Shown: positions 25,840 to 37,253, counted from the stretch's first letter. The stretch is DNA of 64,000 nucleotides from Steromphala cineraria (GCA_916613615.1 OU744724.1:20012171-20076170), one strand, 5' to 3'. The notes: generated from the sequence alone by a model not told the origin. Program-made: numbers and translations.

Positions 25840-25960
25840 AGAGGCGAGAAGGGCGAGTTGTTAAGCTGCTTGCATAGTCAGTGTTGGCTTTATTTCCTGA
25901 CTATTGGGTTCTGGGTTCGAATCCCGTTTGGGGACTCGGCCCGAAAGGGTAAAAGAACTT
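25840..25960 (+). mobile_element. tRNA-derived SINE head
   Basis: GGCGAGTTGTTAAGCTGCTT resembles a tRNA 5' half with a degenerate box A. The box B consensus GGTTCGAATCC is exact at 25914-25924, with the expected spacing. Acceptor-stem pairing is not evident and the similarity runs on into GGGGACTCGGCCCG, so a tRNA-derived SINE is likelier than a functional tRNA gene. Confidence 0.6.
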
Positions 25961-27242
25961 GTTCTATAGGATCCTCGATAATCCAGAGTCAACGGTCCTT
26001 ATCCCCAATTATAGATATATTTAAGAATTACCGGAGCATTGAATCTTGGTTATCATGGATGGCCTGTAGCTGAGGATGGTGGGATACAATTACCTTTTTT
26101 CGTCAAGAACAATCCTTATGTAAAATGGCCAATCCAGATATCAGAATGATTCGAATGCCTCATGTCATTGTCAGAAGGTAAACTTTCAAATTATTTAGTG
26201 TATATCATTTATCTAGAAGTGCAGATATTTGAATTTTGAAGTTAAAGTCTCGTACAGTGAGATAATGTGTCGATGGCATTTACTTCAATCACCAAGATAG
26301 GAATCATTTCATTTATTTTATCAAGAAATGCTTTGCAAATGTTTGAATTATCAAGTTATACATTCTCGTTTGCGCTGTACAGTGTAATAATGTGTCGATG
26401 GCATTTACATCAATTACAATGCTTTGCATTACATTTATTTCACGCAATAGAATTATCTTCAGTACAGGTAATCTTAAGAGGTTCTTAATGCCGCATTATA
26501 GGAAACAAAGCTCTTAGCTAATGAATTGGAATTGCACAAAGACTTACGTCTAATAACCTTTAAAAGAGTTCTCTCAACTTGGACCTTTCACACTACAATT
26601 GAAGAAAATAACACTGAGGCAACACAATAAAGTTTATTCATGTTTTTGATATCACAAATATGTGTTCATAACTTCAAAAAGTGGAACGGACATTTTCTTA
26701 TTGATTTGTTAATTTTTGTCACCAATGACAAATTAAACAACAACATGGCATTTATCAAAGTAGATTTATCACGTATATGAGAACAATAGCGGGTGATGTT
26801 TTACAGAAGTGACATGCTTCTGCAAGGATCTGTCTATGTTATACTCAATTGGATTTTCGGAAAGTCATAATATATCTCATGATAGTTCCTGAATATTTAT
26901 TTTCAAAATGTACATTGAAATCAAATAAAACCCTGAATGTATTACTCAAAACTACATTTAAACGTGAGTGCTTTAAACTTCAGTCAGTGACAACTACAAT
27001 CTTGATGGAAGATGTTGTTTATAATTAGATCGAATATTTAAAATGATTGTATGAATATTAATGATATGTAACGACATCTTAAGATATCATTTCAAATATG
27101 ACCCAATCGTCAAATTGTACATAATGTAAAGAAGGTTTATATTTTAAAAAAACAATACGGTAATAATAACTTTCAGGAGATTTTGCAACGTTTTAGAATA
27201 CATAGAACAAACAGATCCTATGATAAACTCGCTTATCAGTGT

Positions 27243-27560
27243 TGTTCTTTAAGAGGGCCCTTGATAATACATCTTCCTACACATAGCCTAAAATGCCAGT
27301 TTTCCGAATTGTCAGTGTTATGCCTTGCTACTGACCCTTGAGTTTTCTGTGCTTGCTCTCTAACCTGTAGGGGCGCTGTTGCAGCACAGAAAAGTAAAGG
27401 GTCAGCTGCAAGGCATAAAACGGACAGTTAGGAAACTGACGTTTTAGGTTTTGTGTAGGAAGATGTTGATAATTTGCCCTACCCTTTGGCTTGGTATCTC
27501 TTAAAACCTTTAGAAATAAGATGCATTTACCATTGTAATGGTTGAAAGCCTGCTAAGAAA
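27243..27560. repeat. dispersed repeat interrupted by a foldback insertion
   Basis: The flanks (TTTAAGAGGGCCC on the left; TTTGCCCTACC, TTTGGCTTGGTATC and TTTACCATTGTAATGG on the right) match the uninterrupted stretch 50727-50860 in COG2 intron 15. The 27269-27465 foldback sits inside this copy. Confidence 0.7.
27269..27465. mobile_element. foldback transposon with 8-bp target duplication
   Basis: 197 bp with terminal inverted repeats of about 85 bp. ACATCTTCCTACACA at the left mirrors TGTGTAGGAAGATG at the right, and the pairing continues through TATGCCTTG / CAAGGCATA and TTTTCTGTGCT / AGCACAGAAAA. It is flanked by the direct repeat TTGATAAT at 27261-27268 and 27466-27473. An 8-bp duplication is typical of hAT-type transposition, among others. 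No ORF, so non-autonomous. Confidence 0.8.
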
Positions 27561-27663
27561 AAGACAAAAATAAACCCCTAAGCCGGTCCCCTCGGAACAC
27601 AGTGCTTACTAAACTAAAGCAACCTTTAAGATGGCGTCAAGGTCAGCATTTAGCTTGTTTTGC

Positions 27664-27881
27664 TTAAAGGGACAGTTCTATCAAGGTATTTTTTTGTGGA
27701 AGCGACATTTGCTGGTGTTTTCTTCTTCGTCAAATATAAATCAACAAAAATGTTATCCTTAGTAACATGTTCCAAATTGGATGTGTAATAATCATGTACA
27801 TATAGCATTATATGCACAAGTTGAAATGTCCCCTTGAATTTCGTTCCCATAATAAATACCCCAGTAGGACTGTCCCTTTTA
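27664..27881. mobile_element. short TIR element (~217 bp)
   Basis: Left TTAAAGGGACAGTTCTA, right TAGGACTGTCCCTTTTA: inverted termini of about 15 bp. The interior is unrelated to MITE family 1 although the outermost bases are similar. The short open frames across it end at these termini and are not considered genes. Confidence 0.65.
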
Positions 27882-28760
27882 CAGAACAAGAGAAATCAAA
27901 ATAAGCATGATAATGGACGTTATAAACCAGGCATTGATGAGTATCATAACATGAACGTCACTAACAGCCAGGGGCAAGACAATCAAACCACGTTGATGGG
28001 ACCAGGGCGTGTTAAATATCATTCTCATTTCCTTATCGAAGTAACAGTGTATTCATATCACAGGGCAGTGTAAACAAACAGTTATAACCGTCGAAGATAC
28101 AAAGATTTACTAGAAATACATTAGTTAATGATTTTGTTTCCATGACGAAAACGAAACGAAGATGAATACGTTGCTATTCATATTTGACAAATAAAAGGTG
28201 ATAAACTATCATTTGGTTGAGTTGAGGATACAACGGGTCTTGTAAATAAAGTGGTTAGTAGATCAGACGGACATTAAGGGAAGGAAATTCACTTCATAAC
28301 TTTCTTGCAATTTATTTGTAATGATACCGACATTGTTTTTTTACTAATCTTGAAGAAATAGTTGAAAAGGCTCCCAAACATAGCAACATACATATTTATG
28401 TGTATGCTGTGTAATCAAAAGCAGGTATATCTAAGAAAGAAAAGGACCCCGAATCCCGTTGTGTCAAAATGTTATTCTACTGATTAGGACATCTACAACT
28501 GATAAAGTCAATCATTGGAGGTAGTTGGTGGTGGCAGTCATAAACATAAGTTAACAAAATATGTTGCCATTTGACCAGTAACCTTCATAAATCGTCTGAA
28601 ATTATACCTATAAATTTATATTCGCATTCATATATTTTTGTTTCATCCTCTGAATTGAGAAAGATCAATGATATATCACAAATATTTGCAGCAGCAATGG
28701 TGAGGTGAAAAAGAGGAAATAATAAATTCCATTATCATGATATTTTGGAAGATACGAACT
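27882..28760. other. 3' flank of the 416-codon gene
   Basis: No other gene seen. It probably includes the 3' UTR of the minus-strand ORF ending at 28761; a minus-strand AATAAA lies near 28311-28316. Confidence 0.4.
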
Positions 28761-30011
28761 CTAAACCATGGCTTCCTTCCCGTAGCAAATCAAGTCTCTC
28801 TCTTGAACTACTTTCTTCAAAGAAGAGTCCAGTGGCGGAAGCTTCATCACTGCCACCGGATGAGTCCGTTCTGATATCATATTCAATGACGGCCTTCCTG
28901 TCGCCTTTGAAACGTCGCCATATATCCTTCCATTTCGAGGACCTGACCTTGGCCGTCTGCTTTGACCTTGAGATATTTCAGCGGGCGCTTGTAAAGGTGA
29001 AGGTCGACGGAGACCGCCGTGACCCGGAACAGGTTCACGCGGAGACTGCAAAGGGTTGCTGTCTACGGAAAGAACGTTACGTGATGACCGCGTTGTCTTG
29101 TCGCCATATTTGCCTCTCTCTGCAAGAGATGTGGATCTGCAGACGGGTCTACTCGGCTTTGTACGGCCAGATTCGTAGGCCAGGGTCGTGTTTCTGTCTA
29201 AGGGCCCGACGTCTGCTGCTACTATTCTTCTAGGAGATGAAAACCGTGGTGTTAGATTTGTAGGAGTTTGACAGTGATCGGATTTGGTACTGTCCTTTCT
29301 GTCAACATCTCCCAGTCCGTGAATGCTACTCTTCCTGAACAGTGGGTCCACTTTGACGTTGGATATCCTCTTACGTTGCTTGTTCACCTCGGGGTCATCT
29401 GTCCGTGGAGACAAGGGCATGTGGATTGACGTGTCGGCCAGACGAGTTGGTCGTCTGCTCCTTGCTGAGAAGGAAGCGATGCTCGATTTTGGGCGGGAAG
29501 AGTGAAGAGAAAGAACATCATAGTCGACAGGCATTCGGGCATCAGGTTCATCGAAATGGCCCCTATATCTTGTCTTTATGTTGAGGGACTGATGCCTGTT
29601 GACTCTAGACTTGGAAATATTTCTCGCATTCCCGTCCTCGTTGTCCGTATCGCTGGAAAAGTCTGAGATATCTTCCTTGTGGAATCCCATGGAAGTTTTG
29701 GATCTCCCACTTTTTTGTTTTTTCAGCACTTTTCGTGGTTTGACCTCTTCGACCTCCTGAACTGATGACGTATCACTGCCAGCCAGACTCCAGTTGTCGC
29801 TGTCACCTCCTTTCTCTCCCTTCCTTCCGCACCCATCGTCCAAATCATACTCTTTGAATTTGTTAGTCAAAGCTTCCTGGTCCTTCAACAGTCGGAGAAT
29901 CTGTTCCGCCTTAGACCGTTTGAATCCTTTGTTTAAATGGGACAAAACGTTCTCCGATTTATGGACACAATCGTCCATTGTGTGTTTGTTTTCCTCTACG
30001 ATAGTTTCCAT
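28761..30011 (-). CDS. 416-aa Ser/Arg-rich orphan protein
   Basis: A 416-codon uninterrupted ORF that I do not recognise. The ATG at 30011 has a strong Kozak context (AACCATGG) and follows TTTGCAG, a possible splice acceptor ending at 30017, so a non-coding first exon upstream is plausible. Residues 1-60 look helical and charged (KGFKRSKAEQILRLLKDQEA). Next come an acidic patch (SDFSSDTDNEDGN), then long Ser/Arg/Pro-rich, low-complexity, probably disordered sequence (SSIASFSARSRRPTRL). The C-terminus is more conventional (VAVMKLPPLDSSLKKVVQER). No signal peptide or membrane segment. Codon use is clearly less AT-rich than the flanks, which supports real coding. The smaller ORF on the opposite strand (28745-29233) is a shadow. 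A cytoskeletal or nuclear scaffold role would be a guess only. Confidence 0.72.
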   Translation of the reverse strand: METIVEENKHTMDDCVHKSENVLSHLNKGFKRSKAEQILRLLKDQEALTNKFKEYDLDDGCGRKGEKGGDSDNWSLAGSDTSSVQEVEEVKPRKVLKKQKSGRSKTSMGFHKEDISDFSSDTDNEDGNARNISKSRVNRHQSLNIKTRYRGHFDEPDARMPVDYDVLSLHSSRPKSSIASFSARSRRPTRLADTSIHMPLSPRTDDPEVNKQRKRISNVKVDPLFRKSSIHGLGDVDRKDSTKSDHCQTPTNLTPRFSSPRRIVAADVGPLDRNTTLAYESGRTKPSRPVCRSTSLAERGKYGDKTTRSSRNVLSVDSNPLQSPREPVPGHGGLRRPSPLQAPAEISQGQSRRPRSGPRNGRIYGDVSKATGRPSLNMISERTHPVAVMKLPPLDSSLKKVVQERDLICYGKEAMV

Positions 30012-30017
30012 GGTTTC

Positions 30018-31737
30018 TGCAAACGGCCTTCACTAAAGTAAAGGTGCTTTGTTTTCATTCGTGTTCACTACTACTTCAACTTGGCAAAATCCATGGTCGC
30101 GAACTATCACTAGTCAATCACACTAAACTTGTTCCATGTTAAACACTCATTTGGAACTTATTTGACACGAATGCAGATATTAATCCGCAAACACTCCAAA
30201 TCTCTTTGTTGGCACAGGTATTCAGTATTCACACTGCAATACACATTACCCAAGAATCGTATTAGCACAAACTCTTAGAACCAAATCAAGCGTACATATT
30301 AACAAATCCAATCAAAGCTGTCCACTATGTAATAGGAATCTCTGTTTCACGTAGAGAAGTGTATGTAACTTGGACTTAAAACGTTTAGGACTATCCTTTG
30401 AAGGTAATCGTTACACTAGGTGTACATCACAATATAGACACATCTCCTCGAATCCTTCCTAATCCTGTCGTCTGCTCGTTATCAAATGGCTTCTATTCAT
30501 CAGGTACTGTCTTGTCGCGGAGTCCGTGTTGACATAATTGGCACACTCCTGTCAAACGGGCTGTATTTGCTATCACAATTCATTCAGCGTCTGAACAACC
30601 AATTCACAACATGTACTATGTCAGTATCAAACCGTACTCCAACGTCAGTGAATAACGTTCATTCTTCTTTGTGGGCCGGGAGAATGTGTCGCTATGGAGG
30701 AGGTTCAACACTGCAGTTAATCTATAAGCTCAACAACCCGTCACCAAGTGCTGAGCCCTCGCTTATATATAAAAATTATACCGGCGTCCACACCCGATTA
30801 ACAGGGTATCGGAGTAGCACAAAGCCGTGCGCCTTGAGCTCCGTGCGTGGTAATATTACGATTCCAACTATACATGGTTTATTGGCTTCAGCCTGCAATC
30901 TTTTCCATCTAATAATAACACCCACCTGTCAAGAAGGAATTATAAATCGGTTTTCATCGGGGAAAGGTAATATACCCAGATCTGCAGATGAAACGATTTC
31001 TAGACCCATGAGCTGACATAAGCACGTGTATATGGTCCCACTTTTTATTTTCTGATCTGATCTCATGAAATTCAGAGTACTTAAAGGGGACATGTATTCC
31101 TCCAGGCGAAGTGTAAGGCAAGTCTAAAAGCAGAGAATACCAAATAGAACCGTGTACGAAACCATATATGTTGCTGTTCACATCGCTAAAAGTGTTTAAA
31201 GTACAAAAATGTTGATGGAATTTAAATTCGTTCATATGTCATTACCATATCATTTTCAAAAGGCCATGTTCGTTCATATTTCATGATCAAATAATATCAA
31301 ATCACTATTTTTCCAATAAATACTTGACACAAATTATTGAGGGATATGTATCATGAATAATAAATACAGCTTTATTGCTTCATTCATACAGATAATATTT
31401 CAATAATCATAAAACCAATATCCCTAAATAGCTTTGTCAAGTACTATAGTATATGTTCAAGTTTAGTTTTAAAGTCACTGCGGAAGTATGTTTCCCATTA
31501 GGGCAACATAAGAACATGTGAAATAATAGAGAATGAATATTGCATTCAAAACAAGTTGTTTTATACTTTTAGAAAGTAATAACATACATCAATTGGGTGC
31601 TTTGAAAAAAAATTTACGAGGTGCATTTGATTCAGGATATACGTAACAGAAATGTACAACATTTCCAGTACGAGGGGATTTCATCAAAATGATTAAAAGT
31701 TAAATAAATCACAAATGTTCTTTAAATTGTGGGTTAA
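30018..31737. other. 5' flank of the 416-codon gene
   Basis: Probably holds the promoter and a non-coding exon for the minus-strand ORF. A 176-codon plus-strand frame (30486-31016) has no recognisable domain and is not called. Confidence 0.4.
30760..30772 (-). promoter_or_regulatory. possible TATA box for the 416-codon gene
   Basis: On the minus strand TATATATAAGCGAGGG gives a good TATA consensus about 750 bp upstream of the ATG at 30011, the right direction for transcription into that ORF. It only works if a spliced 5' UTR exists, for which the TTTGCAG before the ATG is the only hint. Confidence 0.3.
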
Positions 31738-32220
31738 GTTCTATAATCGACCTTCAATTTAACCTAATCGGAAATCTTTGTTAAATCTACATGCATATTT
31801 ATCATAATCAACTGTAAGGAGAAGACCAATATAGTGTTTTTACGTCCAATCCACTTGTCCGTATGGTTGCTTAAAGGGGCAGTAGCACGTTTTTATGGGA
31901 ATATAAGGTGATGTTAAGAAAATTAAAATTAATGGTTCAAATTGAAAGACAATTTATTTAAACTAAATGGAGCAGTAATTATTCAAATATATAACGTAAA
32001 GTTTAGCCATAAGATTCCTTTTTCTTACACAAAATGAATTAAAGGTGTTCACACAAAATGGCCGCTAATGAATTTTATGTGAATCTTAATACTTTGTCCT
32101 CTGACTAAGGATGATTAGTTTGTGTAATAAGATTTTTGACACTAGCATTAATTTACAATTATTAGTGAAATATTCAAAATATACAATTATCCAAAAACGT
32201 TGCCACTTTAAGTTGTTGGC
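31738..32220. repeat. duplicated segment, left copy
   Basis: TTCTATAATCGACCTTCAAT, AAATCTTTGTTAAATCTACA and ATCATAATCAACTGT, followed by MITE copy E. The same ~130-bp leader recurs at 32224-32365, also directly before a family 1 MITE, so the pair form a direct duplication. Confidence 0.8.
31871..32211 (-). mobile_element. TTAA-flanked MITE family 1, copy E
   Basis: Left TTAAAGGGGCAGTAGCACGT, right AAAACGTTGCCACTTTAA (degraded). Same orientation as copies D and H. It carries GGCCGCTAATG in place of the usual central block. Part of the 31738-32716 duplication. Confidence 0.85.
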
Positions 32221-32223
32221 TTT

Positions 32224-32716
32224 TGTTCTATAATCGACCTTCAATTTAACCTAATTAACCTAATCTGAAATCTTTGTTAAATCTACATACATATTTATCA
32301 TAATCAACTGTGAAGGAGAAGATATAGTTTTCACATGGGTCCAATCCACTTATCCTTATTGTTGCTTAAAGGGGCGGGTTTTTTTAATTTTATATTTCTA
32401 TTTTTTTTTACCGATAAATGTACGTTAATGCTAAATGTATTATTTTAATAGTGTCAAAAATCTCATAACACAAAGCAATCGTCCATAGTCAGAGAACTAA
32501 TTATAAAGATTCACATAAAGTCCATTGGCGGCCATCTTTGTGTGAACACCTTTAATTCATGTTGTGTAAGAAGAGGAATCGCATGGCTGAACTTTACATA
32601 AATATTTGATTTATTACTGCTTCATTTTGGTTTAAATACATTGTTTTGCAATTGGAACCATTTATTATCACAGCACCTTATATATTCCCCCTAAAAACGT
32701 GCTACTGCCCCTTTAA
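32224..32716. repeat. duplicated segment, right copy
   Basis: Repeats the leader of 31738-31870 with small differences, including a duplicated AACCTAATT, then carries MITE copy F in the opposite orientation to copy E. Confidence 0.8.
32366..32716 (+). mobile_element. TTAA-flanked MITE family 1, copy F
   Basis: Left end degraded (TTAAAGGGGCGGGTTTTT), right end intact (ACGTGCTACTGCCCCTTTAA). Interior in the A-C orientation, with TCCATTGGCGGCCATCTTTG. No ORF. Confidence 0.88.
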
Positions 32717-33458
32717 ATACGCTCAAACCCTAGGAATGTACCCAATTTATGTTTGTTAAATAGATATTCATACATTTCGAGTCATTGACATAATTGTTCA
32801 AACTCGCATGAGGATATTTCAAATATATATGGAAGTTTTCATATTTACAGAAAATAGTTATTGATAATGCAAATAGATTAGCTATATGCTTTAAAGGTGT
32901 TTTAAATTATATTGCATCTGTTCAGCACAAGAAAATAATTGCATTCAATGGGATTTTATTTCTATCTTTGAATGGAAACAATCATTATCTTAATTGAAAT
33001 TAAAATTTCTTTAAATGTTACTCTCATGCTGTTTTCGTGATTCTTTGTTTCCATTATGGATTCATTGTAAAAGTATATATTATTAGATATGAATAAACCA
33101 CGCCACAAATCATCTAATGGCTGAACGTTTTTCATACTTTCTTACTCATTGTGCCTCAAAAATATCTTTTACTGTTTGTGGAGCTGTATAAAGAAAAGAG
33201 GTTTTTTAAAAAATAAATATTCATGTTTATGTTTAATATACACACAAGGAAACATTATCGAAACAAAAAGTCGTTGACTGGCTTTCTAGAGATTATAGGG
33301 TGATGTCGAATGAGTGATCACTTCTTTATTCTGTTAATTCATGCAAAGTTGCGGCGCATTCCAATGTGGTTGTTCAACAAGTGATGAAAATGAACAACAT
33401 TAGAATTTATGTCAAGCTCTTCTTCCACACTAGTTTTCAAATAATATTAGATAGAGAG
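32717..33458. other. non-coding block
   Basis: AT-rich; nothing recognised. Confidence 0.45.
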
Positions 33459-33559
33459 TCATATCTGAGTAACTCTCCATTCATTGTAAATAATGAAGCC
33501 GAGGGCCCCAGGGGCCGAGGCTCATTATTTTCAAGCAATGGAGAGTTACTAAGATATAA
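33459..33559. repeat. ~100-bp foldback with GC-rich centre
   Basis: Left arm TCTGAGTAACTCTCCATTC pairs with GCAATGGAGAGTTACTAAGA. Inside, ATAATGAAGCCGAGGGCCCC pairs with GGGGCCGAGGCTCATTAT. The GGGCCCC core stands out from the AT-rich surroundings. Likely a small inverted-repeat element. Confidence 0.75.
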
Positions 33560-33588
33560 CCCGACTTAAATTACACTCAACTTAATGC

Positions 33589-34250
33589 TTATTCAACAAC
33601 AAATTTCAAAAATTCAAAATTTCCGTTGAGGGTTATGAGAGACCTGGAGACTGTATATACAGAGTAAAAATACATGAAACATATTATACGATTAATAATA
33701 GATAAATGTAAGAGCATAAAGAAAACACATTCAAAAGGTACATCACTAAAAAGGTAAAAAATATCACAGAATTCAAAATAAATTTCTATCAAAGGTTTTC
33801 TTATATTGCCGTAGATTGGGCAGTGCAATAGAAAGTGTAATGCATCTTCGACAACGTCCAGGTAAAACAGACTCGTTCTTCTAGTGGCAGTTGTTCATGT
33901 CATCCCTCTCTATTCGGATTGGCGCCACTCCATCTAATTTGTGCCAATGCGCTTCTGTATGTCCAAGGTAGGTATTTTCTCAAATACGGCTCGGTTACAA
34001 ACGACTTCTTCATTTTCTGATATAAACGCAGCTTGTTTCCACCATGCATGGCCTAGACGACTGTTTGTCTGTTGTAATGCAGTCTCCCAGTCTTCTATAC
34101 AAGCTTCTTGTGTTTTGGCTGTTATTTCACGCTTAATAGTTATACCATGAGGATCTGTTGTCAAATGGTTATATTGGTTAGTTAGATCACGAGGGGGTGA
34201 CCCAAAAACGATTGCACAACCATTAAACAACAAGATGGGAATAGTAACGT
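33589..34250 (-). pseudogene. degenerate non-LTR retrotransposon 3' remnant
   Basis: On the minus strand around 33790-33860 one frame reads VVEDALHFLLHCPIYGNIRK. This resembles the Cys/His-containing 'EDxxHFLxxCPxY' region near the C-terminus of many animal LINE proteins. Upstream, a 99-codon frame (33934-34233) ends in stops and is in another frame, so the coding is broken by frameshifts. The clade cannot be told from this piece, and the upstream frame may not belong to the same element. Confidence 0.45.
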
Positions 34251-34555
34251 ACTTAAAATAAGTTAGATCCTGGCCACGAAAGATTATTAAATGTTAGAAT
34301 AAATTCAAACTTGATGTATCTCTTTGTTGAAATCAAATCGAACTATTTGATGTCGACATGTCATACAAGAAATGTACATCAAAACAAAACCATCGAGCTC
34401 GTTTAATTTGCGTGAGGACGCATCCTCACGAGACGCACGTGCGGCTTCACTTATTACGACATGCGCGTATGCTGTGATTTTGTCATTTGGCAAGGGAAAT
34501 TGATTCACAGCTCTTTCTTACGCAATTTGGAGACTTTGAAACGAAGTTATTCTTT

Positions 34556-34740
34556 ACTTCTTTCAGAGGCATTTTTGAAGTTGGAATGACAATAATGCGA
34601 CGTTTCGACCACAAGCACTTAATGCATTGATAGCTCATGCATCAAGTGCTTGTGGTTTCGACACAGATTCTTGTGTCGTTCTCAAACAATGAACAAAGAA
34701 GTTGTCATCCAAATATTCCTCGGCATTATTAAAGTTATTC
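34556..34740 (+). mobile_element. foldback family 3, copy 2, with nested hairpin
   Basis: Shares TTTGAAGTTGGAATGACAA, TCGACACAGATTCTTGTGTC and ATATTCCTCGGCATTATT with the copies at 20125 and 63345. Between the modules is an extra hairpin: ACCACAAGCACTTAATGCAT (34608-34627) pairs with ATGCATCAAGTGCTTGTGGT (34637-34656) with one mismatch. No coding. Confidence 0.65.
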
Positions 34741-36919
34741 TTGTGTGTTTTGTGAGTGAATATGCAATCCGAAAGCTCTAACGGATTTCTCCTGAAAGGA
34801 AAAATGCCATGGCATTCTACCATAGCGTTTAAATGCCATGGAAACATTAACATATGTCGTTTCAAGAAACATAGTTCGTTGAAATATATACTGAAAATAA
34901 ATGGACACGTGGCGAACATGCCAAATGACCAATGCTTGGATAATGAACATTTACTTGTTTTTTCTTTCTTTTTTTCTGTTCAAACGCTCCGTGCATTTTA
35001 CCTTTATGTAATTATCATAAAAGCTTCGATTGAATTGGTGTTATAACTGAATCAGGATATGATACTTGATTTGTCTACAGTCCTGATTCAATATTTGTTT
35101 TAATGTACAAGCATCAGATAGCAACGTGTACTGCCGTAGCTATCGGTAAGAATTTCCACGGAGTGGATCCACCTGCTTGCGCAAGATTAAATGGTACCTT
35201 GCAACGAAACTGTAAATGTTTACTGCTAAGTGACCCGAATGGTTGCCCAATCTGTAAAGTCAATGTTATGTAATAAAATGTTGTGGGTTTTTTTTGGTGT
35301 GTGATGTTGTTTTACCAAAGGATGATTTCTCTCACGAAATTGTCTTGCTCATAATACGTGGTTCCGCCCGGCATTAGTTAGCTATCGTGGCGTTCGTTAG
35401 ACCACGGACGCATCAGGAATGATAACTTTTGTGTAGGAAATATCTTTTTTTCCCAAATAAAATACCCTAAAATAGTTACCCTGACAGTTCATACCAACAT
35501 GAAGTAGCGGAATATGTAAGAGAATATTTTAAAACACCTGTAGAAAGGGTGATCTCCTTGGGTGATCCTGCACCCTTTGTAAATTGCTAACCCCTTTTCA
35601 ATATTCCTGGACCCACCACTTACATACAAATGTAATGTCTATTTGCCACCATATTACATGTGAAAATAGCGGATATTATTAACAAGTTCGCTATACCAGG
35701 CATGTCTATATAAGAGTTCTAGTAATAGCGCATAATACCATCCGCAAAGACGATTATGTGTAGATCAACTGATAAATGTAGTAATACTAATCTGGATCCT
35801 ATAAAGTATCATAATGGGGCACTGTTTTCATACAGATTATATACATGTTTTTCTTTAGAAACATGATCCTCCCAACTTGATATAACTTTTTGGATGGTTC
35901 TCCCCATTTAAATATTATTTTTCATGAGTCATCATGACCTTCCCACAACATAATATCTTCAATATTTCTTTTAATAATCGTTTTGACGACTAAAAGGTCC
36001 GAATATACATTTAACATTTTAAGTTGGCATTTTAGGGTTAATCGAATGTTTAAAACTTGCATATTTACTCATTCTCTCCCTGCAATGAAAGATCAAGTCA
36101 TACATTGTGATTTTCGTCGTTGGATCAACACTCCATGCTTTTATCTTCCTTTGTGGGGAGAGAATGAGATTTACTCTACCAAAAAGTTTCGTAACATTTG
36201 AATAACAAGACTGAGACTGTTTATGAGTGAAAAAAATCTCTTTTTATAGTCAAAAGAAAGAAGCTGAAAATCGAAAACACATATATATGAAGGTACATGG
36301 CCGAAATTGCAAAATATACATTTAAGGATCATAGAAATAAAACGAATTAGATCCATTGGCTTTATAGTTCATCAGGTTTTATATTTAATTTTGCTTTAGG
36401 GTGTGGTTATCCCACAGGATCATCAAGTGTACAATTTAGAATCCCCATTACCCAAGGAGTCTCTGCACAACATTTCATCATTCTTTTCCTTGAGCTCCTG
36501 GAGAAAAAAATGAAAAAGGTTTATAGTGGGGAGCGGCCACATGGTCACTAATTGTAAAAAAAAGTATTAAGGCAATGTGATTTCAGATGCCAATAATCAA
36601 TTCAGAAATGGAAAAAAAATCAAAAAAATGTAAAAAGGTGAAACGGAGTGACCCCAGTCTGATTAAAATCGGCTTAGTTCCGAGTAACGCTTTAAAGTAT
36701 TAATTCTTTCGAGAATCGAACTATATATCTTGAGGTTTCCTCTCCACTGATATTCATTAAATAAGCATTTTTTAACTGCTTAATACAAATTTCGAAAAAA
36801 AAGAAGAAATATACAGTCTTCAAATATATTTCAAATTTTAAAATATTGATCAAGTGTCAGGTTTCATAACTTATTCATTTCATTCATTTTAATGTTATCA
36901 GTTTAGCTATATAGTCCTT
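34741..36919. other. non-coding block
   Basis: 2.2 kb with no recognised gene or repeat. Confidence 0.45.
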
Positions 36920-37253
36920 TTAATGGGCAGTGGCGCATTTTAGGGAGAATATAAGGTTATGTCAGGAAAATGAAAATAAATGGTTCTAATTGAGAGACAA
37001 TGTATTTCAAGTAAATGAAGCAGTAATATATCAAATATATAATTTAAGGTTGAGCAATGCGATTGCTTTTTCTGACACAAAATGAATTGTGTTTACACAT
37101 TTGACCGCCGGTGGACTTTTTTATCTTTATAATTTGTTCGATAACAATGGAAATTGGTTTGTGTAATGAGATTTTTGACAGTATCAAACTAATACATTAA
37201 GCATTAACGTTAATTGTTAATTGTCAATAAAAAATTGAAAATGTGCTACTGCG
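36920..37253 (-). mobile_element. TTAA-flanked MITE family 1, copy G (diverged)
   Basis: Left end TTAATGGGCAGTGGCGCATT, right end AAAATGTGCTACTGCGAATT. Interior in the D/E/H orientation (TTATGTCAGGAAAATGAAAA; GAGATTTTTGACAGTATC). The degraded termini suggest an older insertion. Its right edge is only about 105 bp upstream of the SAYSD1 start codon. Confidence 0.8.

Larger units (their letters stand above)
23106..27242. other. non-coding block
   Basis: No supportable gene. It holds three TGACGTCA sites (23222-23274) and a tRNA-like SINE head (25840-25960), listed separately. The other short open frames have no recognisable domain. Confidence 0.45.

Noticed and set aside
25840..25960. Functional tRNA gene
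   Set aside because: Box B is exact but the acceptor and anticodon stems do not pair convincingly; a tRNA-derived SINE fits better.
28745..29233. 162-codon plus-strand ORF
   Set aside because: Shadow of the 416-codon minus-strand gene, which has a better start context and composition.
30486..31016. 176-codon plus-strand ORF
   Set aside because: Composition is ordinary for non-coding DNA, no domain seen, and it lies in the presumed promoter/5' UTR of the minus-strand gene.
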